A stretch of 64,000 nt of DNA. Source: Labrys sedimenti (GTDB lineage Bacteria; Pseudomonadota; Alphaproteobacteria; Rhizobiales; Labraceae). The stretch is taken from the NCBI RefSeq assembly GCF_034424805.1, contig NZ_JAXOUF010000001.1, positions 744,001-808,000 of the forward strand, read 5' to 3'. This document shows, one piece after another, positions 54,801 to 63,884 of this stretch. The notes beneath the pieces were generated by a model, which was given only the letters and a program-made list of their open reading frames with translations, was not told the DNA's origin and searched no databases. How positions within the stretch are numbered: the stretch's first letter is position 1; the number at the start of each line of letters is the position of its first letter. The translations under genes and the position numbers were made by a program.

Positions 54801-55133
54801 TCAGTGCCGCGTACCGGGCTTCAGCCGATAGCCGCCATCGTCATCGCGATCGAATAGTTCTTCGATCTGCGTGTTCCGGACCGGCCTGCCGCTGTCGTCA
54901 ATAACCAGGTTTTGCTCGGAGACATAGGCGACATATTCAGTCTCCTCATTCTCCGCGAACAGATGATAGAAGGGCTGGTCCTTCGAAGGGCGCACATCTT
55001 CCGGAATGGACTGCCACCATTCTTCCGTATTGGCGAACTCCGGATCGACATCGAAGATGACGCCGCGGAATGGATAGATGCGGTGACGCACCACTTGACC
55101 GATAAAGAACTTTGCTTCCCGCGCTTTATTCAT
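54801..55133 (-). CDS. hspQ: Heat shock protein HspQ (hemimethylated-DNA-binding type)
   Basis: The 110-residue protein begins MNKAREAKFFIGQVVRHRIYPFRGVIFDVDPEF and continues with EDVRPSKDQPFYHLFAENEETEYVAYVSEQNL, the family core. HspQ promotes degradation of damaged or mutant proteins, in E. coli as an adaptor of Lon, and is also known as the DNA-binding protein YccV. The ATG at 55133 fits the family start; ATG 55151 would add six residues. Neither has a strong ribosome binding site. Confidence 0.9.
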   Translation of the reverse strand: MNKAREAKFFIGQVVRHRIYPFRGVIFDVDPEFANTEEWWQSIPEDVRPSKDQPFYHLFAENEETEYVAYVSEQNLVIDDSGRPVRNTQIEELFDRDDDGGYRLKPGTRH

Positions 55134-55318
55134 ACGCCGTTCAATCGTCATCTGTGCTCGGCAAGCTTGCAATAGTGATGCCTGCAGCCGGGCGATACCA
55201 AAGCCCGCCACAATCGGACGAGCCTGTTATCTCGTTACCAGGATAGCAGTATTATCGTCAAAGTCGTCCAATATTTCATTAATTTCACGTGGTAGGAGAG
55301 GGATGACGCAGCCCGCCG

Positions 55319-56239
55319 TCACCCCCAGCGCCGGTGTGCCCACATCCATTGTTCGGGATGTTCGCGGATCCACTGCTCGAACAGGGCATGAATTCTGCGC
55401 GTCGCTTCGGCAATGTCGGCATCGCGGTCAGCGGTACGCGGCACTTCGATGGCCTCAGCCTCGATGTAGAAATGTACGCCGCCGGTACGCACGCATCGCG
55501 CAGCGAGCAGTACGGCATCGGTGCTACGGGCCAGCAAGGCGGGAAAGGGCGTGGTCGGGGCAGGGCGCCCGAAGAATAGCGTCGTGATGCCCCGGCGGTC
55601 ACGCAGATCCGCCAGCAAGGCCACCGAGCCGCCCTCCCGCACGATGCGCATCAATTTGCGCCCGATGTCATTGCCCTTCGGGAACAGGCCGCGCGGATAG
55701 CGGTCCCGGCGAGCCAGCGTGACATAATCATCGACCCTGGGGTTCTTCATGCGCTGGTAGACGCCGGCTGCCTTGATGCCGTGAAGCAGTGTCGGATAGA
55801 TCACCAGTTCCCAATTGCCAGTGTGCAGCGAAACGAAGACACTGCCCTTGCCGGAGGTTTTCAGCGCACCGAGCTGATGGCCGGCGCGGTCTTCGATGCG
55901 GCCGGCCCGGAGGATGCGCTCGCTGATCAGTGCTTCCGCGAAGGTCCGGCCAAGCTGCATCCACATGGCCCGCGCGATGACCTCGATCTCGGCGCGCGAT
56001 TTTTCGGGATAGGCTGCTGCGAGATGACGAAGGGCACGTTCGTGGCGACGCAGATGCGGCGCGACGAGTCGCCAAATCGCCCCCATCACCCATGAGCCAA
56101 AGTCGATGGGTAATATATGCAACAAGCCGGCAAGGGCACGCAGTGCACTATATTCAAAGGCGTATTTGATCCGCCGCGCACGGCGTCGCCCCCCCTTTTC
56201 GTCAGTGCCGCCCGCCACGATGCCTTCCGCTGTTTCCAC
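55319..56239 (-). CDS. Lipid A biosynthesis acyltransferase family protein (LpxL/HtrB-like)
   Basis: The 306-residue protein has an N-terminal membrane-anchoring segment (LRALAGLLHILPIDFGSWVMG, about 33-53) and the acyltransferase catalytic motif HTGNWE (about residue 138), followed by KNPRVDDYVTLARRDRYPRG. LpxL-type enzymes add secondary acyl chains to lipid A; some rhizobial relatives use long-chain fatty acids or acylate other lipids. The first codon is GTG, and no ATG is available before the fold begins, so the exact start is uncertain. It follows a UbiH-type gene on the same strand by 45 bases, probably as an operon. Confidence 0.88.
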   Translation of the reverse strand: METAEGIVAGGTDEKGGRRRARRIKYAFEYSALRALAGLLHILPIDFGSWVMGAIWRLVAPHLRRHERALRHLAAAYPEKSRAEIEVIARAMWMQLGRTFAEALISERILRAGRIEDRAGHQLGALKTSGKGSVFVSLHTGNWELVIYPTLLHGIKAAGVYQRMKNPRVDDYVTLARRDRYPRGLFPKGNDIGRKLMRIVREGGSVALLADLRDRRGITTLFFGRPAPTTPFPALLARSTDAVLLAARCVRTGGVHFYIEAEAIEVPRTADRDADIAEATRRIHALFEQWIREHPEQWMWAHRRWG

Positions 56240-56284
56240 GAATTGTTCGTCCCGCCGGCCATTGATAGCAGAAGCCGGAAGAAT

Positions 56285-57460
56285 TCAATGCTCGGCTGCG
56301 CGCGCAAGCCCCTGCCGCATCATTACCCGTCTCAGGGGACCGACCCGCTCAAGGGCGTAGAGCCCGAGGCCGCGCAGCCCCTGCAGAGGAAAATGCCCGG
56401 ACAGCAAGGAGCGGTTCAAGAGATCGACAGCCGAGTGGCGGGTCCCGATGTCGAGCCGCCTTGCCTTGGCATAGGCCTCGATCACGCCGGCATCGCCGGG
56501 ATCGCGGGCGACCTCCAGGGCCTTGGCCAGGGCTGCAATGTCGCGCAGCGTCAGGTTGAATCCCTGCGCCCCGATCGGCGGCAGCACATGGGCGGCCTCG
56601 CCGATGAGCGCAACCCGACCAACCGCCTGCGTCATCGCCACGACCGCACTCATCGGCCAGAAGGAGCGCCGGCCGTCGACCTCGACATGGCCAAGCAGGG
56701 CGTGGCTGCGGATTTCGATGGCCCGGGACAGGGCGGCATCATCCAGCCCCCGCAACTCTTCGGCCTTTTCAGGGGAGACGACCCAGACGAGACTGGCCCG
56801 CTGCCCCGGCAGGGGCACCAGTGTGAACGGGCCGGACTCGGTGTGGAACTCGGTGGAAATGTCGCGATGGCTGCGACCGATCTTCAGATTGAGGGCCAGT
56901 GCCACCTGCGGATAGTCATGGCTGCGCGTCTCGATCCCGGCAGCCTGCCGCACGAGCGAGCCGCGTCCGTCCGCGGCTATGATGAGATCGGCAGTCAGAT
57001 CAGGCTGTCCGTCGAGCTTGAGAACGAGACCGGCTGGTCCCGGTTCGGCGGCAAGCACCCGCACCGGCAGATGTTCAACACCGGCATCCCGCAGATGGGC
57101 CTGCAGGATCCCGGTCAGAGCGCCGTTGGGGATGTTCCAGCCAAACGCCTCCAGACCGATCTCCTCGGCCTTGAAGGCGATCGGGCGGGCCCGCAGGAGC
57201 CGCTGGGTCGCATCGACGATGGACATCACCCGCAGCGGCGCAGCCTCGGAATGACCGGCAATCGCGATGCCTGCCCTTGCCAGGGCCTGGATGCTGCCAT
57301 CGAGCAGGGCCGTGGTGCGTGTGTCGCCCACATTGCCGGGCGGGCCGACCAGGGTGGTCCTGAAGCCTTTTGCAGCAAGGACCACGGCACAGGCCAGGCC
57401 CGCAAGCCCGGCCCCCACGATGACGATCGACCGATGATTTGATTCACGATTGGCTGGCAT
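56285..57460 (-). CDS. ubiH: UbiH/UbiF-family FAD-dependent hydroxylase
   Basis: The 391-residue flavoprotein has the FAD-binding beta-alpha-beta motif IVIVGAGLAGLACAVVLA at the N-terminus, the DG motif IIAADGRGSLVR in the middle and the second FAD motif GRVALIGEAAHVLPPIGAQGFNL. This is the class that hydroxylates the ring during ubiquinone synthesis. Which ring position it handles cannot be told, as rhizobia use a reduced number of broad-specificity hydroxylases. The ATG at 57460 is preferred to a TTG three codons earlier. It diverges from the dacF-like gene. Confidence 0.9.
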   Translation of the reverse strand: MPANRESNHRSIVIVGAGLAGLACAVVLAAKGFRTTLVGPPGNVGDTRTTALLDGSIQALARAGIAIAGHSEAAPLRVMSIVDATQRLLRARPIAFKAEEIGLEAFGWNIPNGALTGILQAHLRDAGVEHLPVRVLAAEPGPAGLVLKLDGQPDLTADLIIAADGRGSLVRQAAGIETRSHDYPQVALALNLKIGRSHRDISTEFHTESGPFTLVPLPGQRASLVWVVSPEKAEELRGLDDAALSRAIEIRSHALLGHVEVDGRRSFWPMSAVVAMTQAVGRVALIGEAAHVLPPIGAQGFNLTLRDIAALAKALEVARDPGDAGVIEAYAKARRLDIGTRHSAVDLLNRSLLSGHFPLQGLRGLGLYALERVGPLRRVMMRQGLARAAEH

Positions 57461-57582
57461 GATGCTCAACGCAATTAACGCCCTCTGAAGCGGACGTCAC
57501 CTGTTTTCCGAATGCCGCGGACCAAGCGCAATTGCACCGGAACGCGTGAATTTGGTAATATCGGACGGAACGGACATCGGCG

Positions 57583-58749
57583 ATGAAAAGCTTTGTCATC
57601 GGGCTCTTTCTGGCGGCCGCTGTGCTGGTGCCGCCGCTCCGTGCGGAGCCGTTCACCACCACCGCGCCGATCGCCCTGGTGATCGAAACCGGTTCGGGTA
57701 CGGTCCTGCTCGACAAGAACGCCGACAAGCCGGTCGAGCCCGCCGCCATGGCCAAGATCATGACCGTCGCCGTGGTCGCCGAAGCTCTGCGCAAGGGCCA
57801 GGCTTCGAGAGAGACCGAATATCCGATTGCGGAGGACATCTGGCGCAAGGGTGGTGCCCCCTCGGGCAGCGCCACCATGTTCGCCGCCGTGAGGAGCCGG
57901 GTGCGTGTCGATGATCTCCTGCGCGGGGTTATGGTCCAGGCTGCCAATGATGCCTGCCTGGCGTTGTCGGCGGGCCTCACGGGCCAGCTCGAGGGGCTGG
58001 TGCCGCGCATGAACACGCTGGCCGCCGAGATCGGCTTGCAGCACACGCAATTCCGCAATGTCACCGGCTTTGCCGATCCGGCCCAATTGACCACGGCGCG
58101 GGATCTCGCCCGGCTGCTCGGCTGGCTCCGCCGGAACGAGCCGGACATCTATGCCATCTACCAGGAGCGGGACTTCACCTGGAACAAGATCCGGCAAACC
58201 AACCGCAATCCCCTGCTCACACAGGGCTTGGGGGTCGATGGCGGCGTCACCGGCGCATCCGACACGGCGGGCTATGGCGTGGTCGTTTCGGCCCTTCACG
58301 GCGACCAGCACTTCATCATGGTGCTGCACGGCCTGCAATCGAATGCCGAACGGGCGACGGAAGCCAAACGCGTCCTTGAATGGGCCGAAAATTCATTCCG
58401 CCCACGTCTCGTCTTCACCAAAGGCGAGATTGTCGGCGAGGCATCCGTCTATGGCGGCACGGCCAATGTCGTGCCCGTCGTGGCCGATCGCGACGTCTCC
58501 ATGCTGGTGGACAACAGCGGTCCGGAAAAACTCAGCGCCAGACTGCTCTATGATGGGCCTCTTGAGGCGCCGGTACAGAAAAACACCTCCGTCGGCCGGC
58601 TCCAGATCCTGCGCGAGGGACAGGTTTCACTGGAAATTCCCCTGTATGCAGCCGCCGATGTGCCAGTCGGCAGTCTTCCCCAACGCGCATTCGGTGCTAT
58701 CTACGAGCTTGGCATCGGATTGATACAGGGTGGGCACGACAAGCGATGA
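57583..58749 (+). CDS. DacF-like D-Ala-D-Ala carboxypeptidase homologue, catalytic residues lost
   Basis: The 388-residue exported protein has a signal peptide (about residues 1-21) and the overall layout of penicillin-binding protein 5/DacF enzymes, which trim the terminal D-alanine of peptidoglycan. The three active-site motifs are altered: S-x-x-K reads A55-M-A-K58 (in EPAAMAKIMT), S-x-N reads A120-A-N122 (in VQAANDACLAL) and K-T-G reads V222-T-G224 (in GVDGGVTGAS). The nucleophile is therefore absent. The rest of the domain and the C-terminal beta domain are intact, and the frame is undamaged. It heads an operon: its stop overlaps tmk by four bases. Confidence 0.9.
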   Translation: MKSFVIGLFLAAAVLVPPLRAEPFTTTAPIALVIETGSGTVLLDKNADKPVEPAAMAKIMTVAVVAEALRKGQASRETEYPIAEDIWRKGGAPSGSATMFAAVRSRVRVDDLLRGVMVQAANDACLALSAGLTGQLEGLVPRMNTLAAEIGLQHTQFRNVTGFADPAQLTTARDLARLLGWLRRNEPDIYAIYQERDFTWNKIRQTNRNPLLTQGLGVDGGVTGASDTAGYGVVVSALHGDQHFIMVLHGLQSNAERATEAKRVLEWAENSFRPRLVFTKGEIVGEASVYGGTANVVPVVADRDVSMLVDNSGPEKLSARLLYDGPLEAPVQKNTSVGRLQILREGQVSLEIPLYAAADVPVGSLPQRAFGAIYELGIGLIQGGHDKR

Positions 58750-59393
58750 AGGGTCGGTTCATAACGTTCGAAGGCGGCGAGGGCGTGGGTAAATCCACCC
58801 AGATCCGCCGGCTGGCGGCATCCTTGAACGCGCTCGGCGTCGAGACCCTGCTGACTCGCGAACCCGGCGGCTCGCCGCATGCCGAGGAATTGCGCGAAGT
58901 TCTGCTTTCCGGCGGCGCCAAGCATTTCGGTCCCTTTGCCGAGACTATTCTGTTCTATGCAGCACGCGATGACCATCTCAACACCACGATCAGGCCTGCC
59001 TTGGCCAGGGGATTGTGGGTCCTGTGCGATCGCTTCATGGATTCGACCCGTGCCTATCAGGGGGTGCTGGGCGAGGTCGAACCAGCCCTGATCCGCTCGA
59101 TCGAGCGTGTGGTGGTTGGTTCGACCGTGCCAGACCTCACGCTCATTCTCGATATGCCGGCCCGTGACGGGCTCGCCAGGGTCCGGTCCCGCGGCACGAC
59201 CATCGATCGTTTCGAGGGCGAAAGCCTGAATTTCCATGAGAAGCTGCGCGAGGCCTTTCTGGCCATCGCCGAATTCGAACCCCGTCGCTGCGCCGTCGTC
59301 GACGCCTCCGCCTCCCAGGATGCGGTTGCCGCGGCAATTCTCGGCGTGGTGCGAAGAAGGCTCAACCTCGATGCGGCCCGGGTGCCGGCATGA
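58746..59393 (+). CDS. tmk: Thymidylate kinase
   Basis: The 215-residue enzyme phosphorylates dTMP to dTDP. It has the P-loop FEGGEGVGKSTQIRRL at the N-terminus, the DR-x motif LCDRFMDSTRAYQG and the lid region with RVRSRG. It overlaps the dacF-like gene by four bases and holB by four bases, so the three are coupled in translation. The tmk-holB-metG-tatD order is widespread in Rhizobiales. Confidence 0.97.
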   Translation: MKGRFITFEGGEGVGKSTQIRRLAASLNALGVETLLTREPGGSPHAEELREVLLSGGAKHFGPFAETILFYAARDDHLNTTIRPALARGLWVLCDRFMDSTRAYQGVLGEVEPALIRSIERVVVGSTVPDLTLILDMPARDGLARVRSRGTTIDRFEGESLNFHEKLREAFLAIAEFEPRRCAVVDASASQDAVAAAILGVVRRRLNLDAARVPA

Positions 59394-60430
59394 GTGAACG
59401 CCTCGAAAGCGATATGCTGGCCGACAGCCCGCATCCGCGCGAAACCACGCATCTGATCGGCCAAGAGCGGGCGGAGCAGGCTCTGCTGAGCGCCTATCGT
59501 TCGGGCCGCATCCATCATGCCTGGCTGCTGGGCGGCCCCGAGGGCGTCGGCAAGGCGACGCTGGCCTATCGCATGGCCAAATTCGTGCTGACCCATCCCG
59601 ATCCGTACCAACTCGGCGGTGCAACGAGCCTCTCTGTCGCTGCCGACGCCACGGCTGCACGCCAGATCGTATCGCAATCGCATGTCGACCTTGCGGTCCT
59701 GCGTCGCCTTCCCAATGATAAGACCAAGGGGTTCTATTCCAACATTCGTGTCGACGACGTCCGCAGCGTGGTGCGTTTCCTCGGCTCCACCGCCGGGGCA
59801 GGGGGGTGGCGCATCGCCATCATCGATTCTGCCGAGGACCTGGCACGTGAGGGCGCCAACGCCCTGCTCAAAGTGCTGGAAGAGCCGCCGCCGCGCGTGC
59901 TCTTCTTGATGATCTCGCATCAGCCGGCCCGCCTCCTGCCGACCATTCGCTCGCGCTGCCGGCTACTCACGCTCGATCCCCTCGGCGACGCCGATGTCCT
60001 CAAGGCCGCGGCACAGGCGCGTCCAGATCTGTCCGAGCAGACGCTGGCTGCAGGGGCTGCCTTGGCGCAGGGCAGCGTCAGGCGCGCCTTGACCCTGGCG
60101 GATGGGGAGGGGGTATCTCTGCACCGTTCCCTTACGGACCTGCTGGCCAAGCTGCCTCGGATCGACGTAGCCGCAGCCCACGCTCTCGCTGACCGCTGCG
60201 CCAACAAGGCAGGCGACGAGAATTTCGCGCTCCTGCTCGACTTCCTCGACGAATGGCTGCACCAGCGCCTGCTGGCGGCGCGTGGTGAACCCGTGGCCCG
60301 CCTTGCGCGCTGGGCTGAGGTATGGGAGAAGGCCCGTCATGCTGCGCGTGATGTCGAGGCCTACAATCTCGACCGCAAACCTTTCGTGCTCGCGACCCTC
60401 GGCTTGCTCGCCGAAGCTTCTGCAGCCTAA
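59390..60430 (+). CDS. holB: DNA polymerase III subunit delta'
   Basis: The 346-residue clamp-loader subunit has the AAA+ fold with an early P-loop-like LLGGPEGVGKATLAYR (residues 46-61) and the sensor region REGANALLKVLEEPPPRVLFLMISH, then RLLPTIRSRC. Together with gamma/tau and delta it loads the sliding clamp on DNA. It overlaps tmk by four bases; metG follows after 161 bases. Confidence 0.96.
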   Translation: MSERLESDMLADSPHPRETTHLIGQERAEQALLSAYRSGRIHHAWLLGGPEGVGKATLAYRMAKFVLTHPDPYQLGGATSLSVAADATAARQIVSQSHVDLAVLRRLPNDKTKGFYSNIRVDDVRSVVRFLGSTAGAGGWRIAIIDSAEDLAREGANALLKVLEEPPPRVLFLMISHQPARLLPTIRSRCRLLTLDPLGDADVLKAAAQARPDLSEQTLAAGAALAQGSVRRALTLADGEGVSLHRSLTDLLAKLPRIDVAAAHALADRCANKAGDENFALLLDFLDEWLHQRLLAARGEPVARLARWAEVWEKARHAARDVEAYNLDRKPFVLATLGLLAEASAA

Positions 60431-60591
60431 AGGGCTTTGCGTTAGACGCAATCGCGTCGACTCGCGAAACGCCCCAGGCATTTTCCGGCGAAAAGTCTCC
60501 CAACTTTCCCCGAAAATGCACTACATCAGGAATCCCTGATGCGCGGCCTGACTGGCGGTGTCGCGCATCGTTGTCAGGAAAAGCGTCATCG

Positions 60592-62157
60592 ATGGCCGAG
60601 AAAGACACCTATTACATCACCACGGCGATCTCCTATCCCAATGGCAAGCCCCATATCGGGCATGCCTATGAGCTGATCGCGACCGATGCCATCGCCCGCT
60701 TCAAACGGCTCGACGGGAATGATGTGTTCTTCCTCACGGGCACCGACGAGCACGGCCAGAAGATGCTGCAGACGGCGGCCAAGCAGGGCACCACGGCCCA
60801 GGCCCTGGCGGACCAGAATTCGGAATATTTCCGCGAGATGGCTCGGGTGCTCAATGCGTCGAACGACGATTTCATCCGCACCAGCGAAGAGCGCCATCAT
60901 CGCGCCTGCCAGGAGATCTGGCGGCGGATGGAAGCGGCAGGCGACATCTACCTGTCGAAATATTCGGGCTGGTATTCGGTGCGCGACGAAGCCTTCTTCG
61001 ACGAGAAGGACCTGGCGCTCAATTCGGATGGCTCCCGCAGCGTGATCGAGACCGGTGCCAAGGTGGAATGGGTGGAGGAGGAAAGCTATTTCTTCCGCCT
61101 TTCCGCCTATCAGGATCGCCTGCTGAAACACTACGAGAGTCATCCCGGCTTCATCGGTCCGGAGGAACGCCGCAACGAGATCCTGAGCTTCGTGCGCTCG
61201 GGTCTGCGCGACCTTTCCATCAGCCGCACCACCTTCGATTGGGGCGTGCCGGTTCCCGGCAATCCCAAGCATGTGATGTATGTCTGGGTCGATGCGCTGA
61301 CCAATTACCTGACGGCGACCGGCTTTCCGGACACCGATACCGAACGTTCGAATTTCTGGCCGGCCAGCGTGCATATCATCGGCAAGGATATCGTGCGCTT
61401 CCACACGGTTTATTGGCCGGCCTTCCTGATGTCGGCCGGCATCGAGTTGCCGCATCGCGTCTTCGGCCATGGCTTCCTGTTCAACCGCGGCGAGAAGATG
61501 TCGAAGTCGGTCGGCAACGTGATCGATCCCTTCACGCTGGCCGAGCATTACGGTGTCGACCAGTTGCGCTATTTCTTCCTGCGCGAAGTTCCTTTCGGCC
61601 AGGATGGCAATTATTCGCATGAGGCGATCGTCAACCGCATCAATGCCGACCTCGCCAATGATTTCGGCAATCTGGCCAATCGTTGCCTGAAGATGATCGC
61701 GGCCAATTGCGGCGGCAAGGTACCCAGCCCCGGCGATCTCCTGCCGTCCGACGAGCAATTGCTGAAGGCGGCGGACAATCTGATCTGGCAGGCTCGGGAC
61801 GCCATCTTCAATTTCGCCCTGCACACCATCCTGGCCGATCTGTGGAGCGTGGTGGGCGAAGCGAACCGCTATTTTGCAGCCGAGGAACCCTGGAAGCTGA
61901 AGAACAGCAATCCGGCTCGCATGGAGACCGTGCTCTATGTCACCGCCGAGGTGGTCCGCCAGGTTGCCATCCTGGCCCAGCCGGTGATCCCGGCAGGGGC
62001 AGCGCGCCTGCTCGATCAACTGGCCGTGCCGGAAGATGCGCGCGACTTCGACCATCTCGGCATTGACGGTCGCCTGTCGCCGGACATCGAGCTGCCGGCG
62101 CCGACGGCCGTCTTCCCCCGCTATGTCGAGGCGGCCGACAGGGCAGGCAAGGCCTGA
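60592..62157 (+). CDS. metG: Methionyl-tRNA synthetase
   Basis: The 521-residue class I synthetase shows the HIGH motif in PNGKPHIGHAYELIA and KMSKS in GEKMSKSVGN. The zinc-binding knuckle cysteines of E. coli MetG are absent, as in the short alphaproteobacterial type, and there is no C-terminal dimerisation domain. The start at ATG 60592, with AGGAAA ten bases upstream, gives the conserved beginning MAEKDTYYITTAISYPNG; an ATG seven codons earlier is less likely. Confidence 0.97.
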   Translation: MAEKDTYYITTAISYPNGKPHIGHAYELIATDAIARFKRLDGNDVFFLTGTDEHGQKMLQTAAKQGTTAQALADQNSEYFREMARVLNASNDDFIRTSEERHHRACQEIWRRMEAAGDIYLSKYSGWYSVRDEAFFDEKDLALNSDGSRSVIETGAKVEWVEEESYFFRLSAYQDRLLKHYESHPGFIGPEERRNEILSFVRSGLRDLSISRTTFDWGVPVPGNPKHVMYVWVDALTNYLTATGFPDTDTERSNFWPASVHIIGKDIVRFHTVYWPAFLMSAGIELPHRVFGHGFLFNRGEKMSKSVGNVIDPFTLAEHYGVDQLRYFFLREVPFGQDGNYSHEAIVNRINADLANDFGNLANRCLKMIAANCGGKVPSPGDLLPSDEQLLKAADNLIWQARDAIFNFALHTILADLWSVVGEANRYFAAEEPWKLKNSNPARMETVLYVTAEVVRQVAILAQPVIPAGAARLLDQLAVPEDARDFDHLGIDGRLSPDIELPAPTAVFPRYVEAADRAGKA

Positions 62158-62174
62158 GACGGACAAACTGAACC

Positions 62175-62975
62175 ATGCTGATCGATAGCCACTGCCATCT
62201 CGATTTTCCCGATCTGCAAGCCGAGATCGATGACGTCGTCGCGCGTGCGCGCCAGGCCGGGATCGGGCGCATGATCACCATCTCGACCCGTATCCGCCAG
62301 TTCGAGAAGATCAGGGCGCTGATCGAGCGCTATGACGATGTCTTCGGCTCGGTCGGCACGCATTGCCTGCATGCCCATGAGGAGGACGACATCCCGCTCG
62401 AGGCCATCCTGGAACTTGCCGCCCATCCCAAGGTGGTGGCGATCGGCGAGGCCGGGCTCGACTATCACTATGACTACGCCCCGCGCGACGTGCAGGCGCG
62501 CGGGTTTCGGAAACATATCACCGCGGCACGGCTCACGGGACTGCCGCTGGTGATCCATGCCCGCCAGGCCGACCAGGACATCGGCGACATTCTCGAGGAA
62601 GAAATGGGGAAGGGGGCTTTCAGCGCCGTTCTCCATTGCTATTCGTCCGGCCCTGACCTGGCCCGTCGAGGGTTAGCGCTCGGTTTCTACGTCTCCTTCT
62701 CCGGCATCCTCACCTTCAAGTCGGCCGAGGAGATCCGGGATATCGCCCGCTTTGTCCCGCATGACCGGCTGCTGGTTGAAACGGATGCGCCCTATCTGGC
62801 GCCCATGCCATTCCGCGGCAAGCGCAACGAGCCCGCCTTTGTGGCCAATACCGCGCGCATCCTGGCCGAAACCATCGGCCTGAGCGAGAGCGAGGTGGCG
62901 AGGCAGACCAGCGAGAATGCCTTCCGTCTCTTTGCCAAAATGCCGCGTCCCGACGGCATCAAGGCGGCAGCCTGA
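62175..62975 (+). CDS. tatD: TatD family metal-dependent hydrolase
   Basis: The 266-residue TIM-barrel protein begins MLIDSHCHLDF with the metal ligands His6 and His8, followed by AIGEAGLDYHYD, LVIHARQADQD, VLHCYSSG and VETDAPYLAPMPFRGKRNEP. TatD proteins act as 3'-5' exonucleases or D-aminoacyl-tRNA-hydrolase-like enzymes in DNA and RNA quality control. It lies 17 bases after metG and five bases before the next gene, so it belongs to the same operon. Confidence 0.95.
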   Translation: MLIDSHCHLDFPDLQAEIDDVVARARQAGIGRMITISTRIRQFEKIRALIERYDDVFGSVGTHCLHAHEEDDIPLEAILELAAHPKVVAIGEAGLDYHYDYAPRDVQARGFRKHITAARLTGLPLVIHARQADQDIGDILEEEMGKGAFSAVLHCYSSGPDLARRGLALGFYVSFSGILTFKSAEEIRDIARFVPHDRLLVETDAPYLAPMPFRGKRNEPAFVANTARILAETIGLSESEVARQTSENAFRLFAKMPRPDGIKAAA

Positions 62976-62980
62976 CGCCG

Positions 62981-63802
62981 ATGACGTTGACAGCGACATT
63001 GCTGGGCTGCGGTTCCTCCGGCGGCGTCCCTCGAGTCGGGTCTGGCTGGGGCAGTTGCGATCCCCACGAGCCGCGCAACCGGCGCCGGCGCTGCGCCTTG
63101 CTGCTCGAACGGGATGGAGCGGAGGGCGGCCGTACCACCGTGCTCATCGACACCGGCGCCGACATGCGCCAGCAATTGCTGGACGCCGAGGTCAAGGCGG
63201 TCGATGGCGTGCTCTACACCCATGATCACGCCGATCACACTCATGGCATCGACGATCTGCGCGTGCTGGCGCTCTATCAGCGCAGCCTCGTCGATGTCTA
63301 TGCCGACCGGCGCACCGCCGCCCTGCTGCGGAACCGCTTCGACTATTGCTTCGAGACGCCGCCGGGCTCTTCCTATCCCCCCATCCTGACGCTCAACACG
63401 ATCACGGTTGGACAGGCCGTCAGTATCGGGGGCGCCGGCGGTTCGATCACCGCCTTGCCGTTCGAGCAGGACCACGGAGATATCCAGTCTCTCGGATTTC
63501 GCATCGGAAACTTTGCTTATTCCAGCGATATCAATGGACTGACGAAAGAAAGCGAAGCTTTGCTGGAGGGATTGGACGTCTGGATCGTGGACGCCCTTCG
63601 CCCCACGCCGCATCCCAGCCATTGGTCACTGCCGGAGACGCTGGCCTGGATCGAGAGATTGAAACCGCGCCGCGCCATCCTGACCAACATGCATACGGAC
63701 ATGGACTATCAGACCCTGCGGCGGACGCTGCCTGCCGGCGTGGAGCCGGGCTATGACGGCATGCGCATCGAGCTGGCACCACCACACGGCAGGCACGTTT
63801 AG
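62981..63802 (+). CDS. MBL-fold metallo-hydrolase, PhnP-like
   Basis: The 273-residue metallo-beta-lactamase-fold protein begins MTLTATLLGCGSSGGVPRVG and shows the metal motif THDHADHTHGIDDLR (His81, His83, Asp85, His86), typical of the group that includes PhnP phosphoribosyl cyclic phosphodiesterase and tRNA-processing relatives. No other phosphonate genes are present, so the PhnP role itself is doubtful. It starts five bases after tatD. Its stop codon TAG is provided by the first bases of a dispersed repeat (copy C), so the original end of the gene may have been replaced. Confidence 0.9.
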   Translation: MTLTATLLGCGSSGGVPRVGSGWGSCDPHEPRNRRRRCALLLERDGAEGGRTTVLIDTGADMRQQLLDAEVKAVDGVLYTHDHADHTHGIDDLRVLALYQRSLVDVYADRRTAALLRNRFDYCFETPPGSSYPPILTLNTITVGQAVSIGGAGGSITALPFEQDHGDIQSLGFRIGNFAYSSDINGLTKESEALLEGLDVWIVDALRPTPHPSHWSLPETLAWIERLKPRRAILTNMHTDMDYQTLRRTLPAGVEPGYDGMRIELAPPHGRHV

Positions 63803-63884
63803 ACGGAAACGCTCCTCTGCTCACACTCTTTGGCGCGACGCGTCTTTGCGTTTTTGATGCGGCTGACGGATCACAAAACGCTCT
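63794..63884 (+). repeat. Dispersed double-hairpin repeat, copy C (overlaps a stop codon)
   Basis: The segment begins CACGTTTAGACGGAAACGCT, matching copies A and B, and continues with CTTTGG, GCGACGCGTCTTTGCG and ends ACAAAACGCTCT. The left arm AGAGCAAAGCG is missing. Its TTTAG overlaps the stop codon of the MBL-fold gene (63800-63802). The second hairpin is degenerate. Confidence 0.75.

Noticed and set aside
60431..60480. Possible further copy of the double-hairpin repeat before metG
   Set aside because: Only scattered short matches (GCGTTAGACG, CGCGAAACGCC) remain; too degenerate to assign to the family without a genome-wide search.
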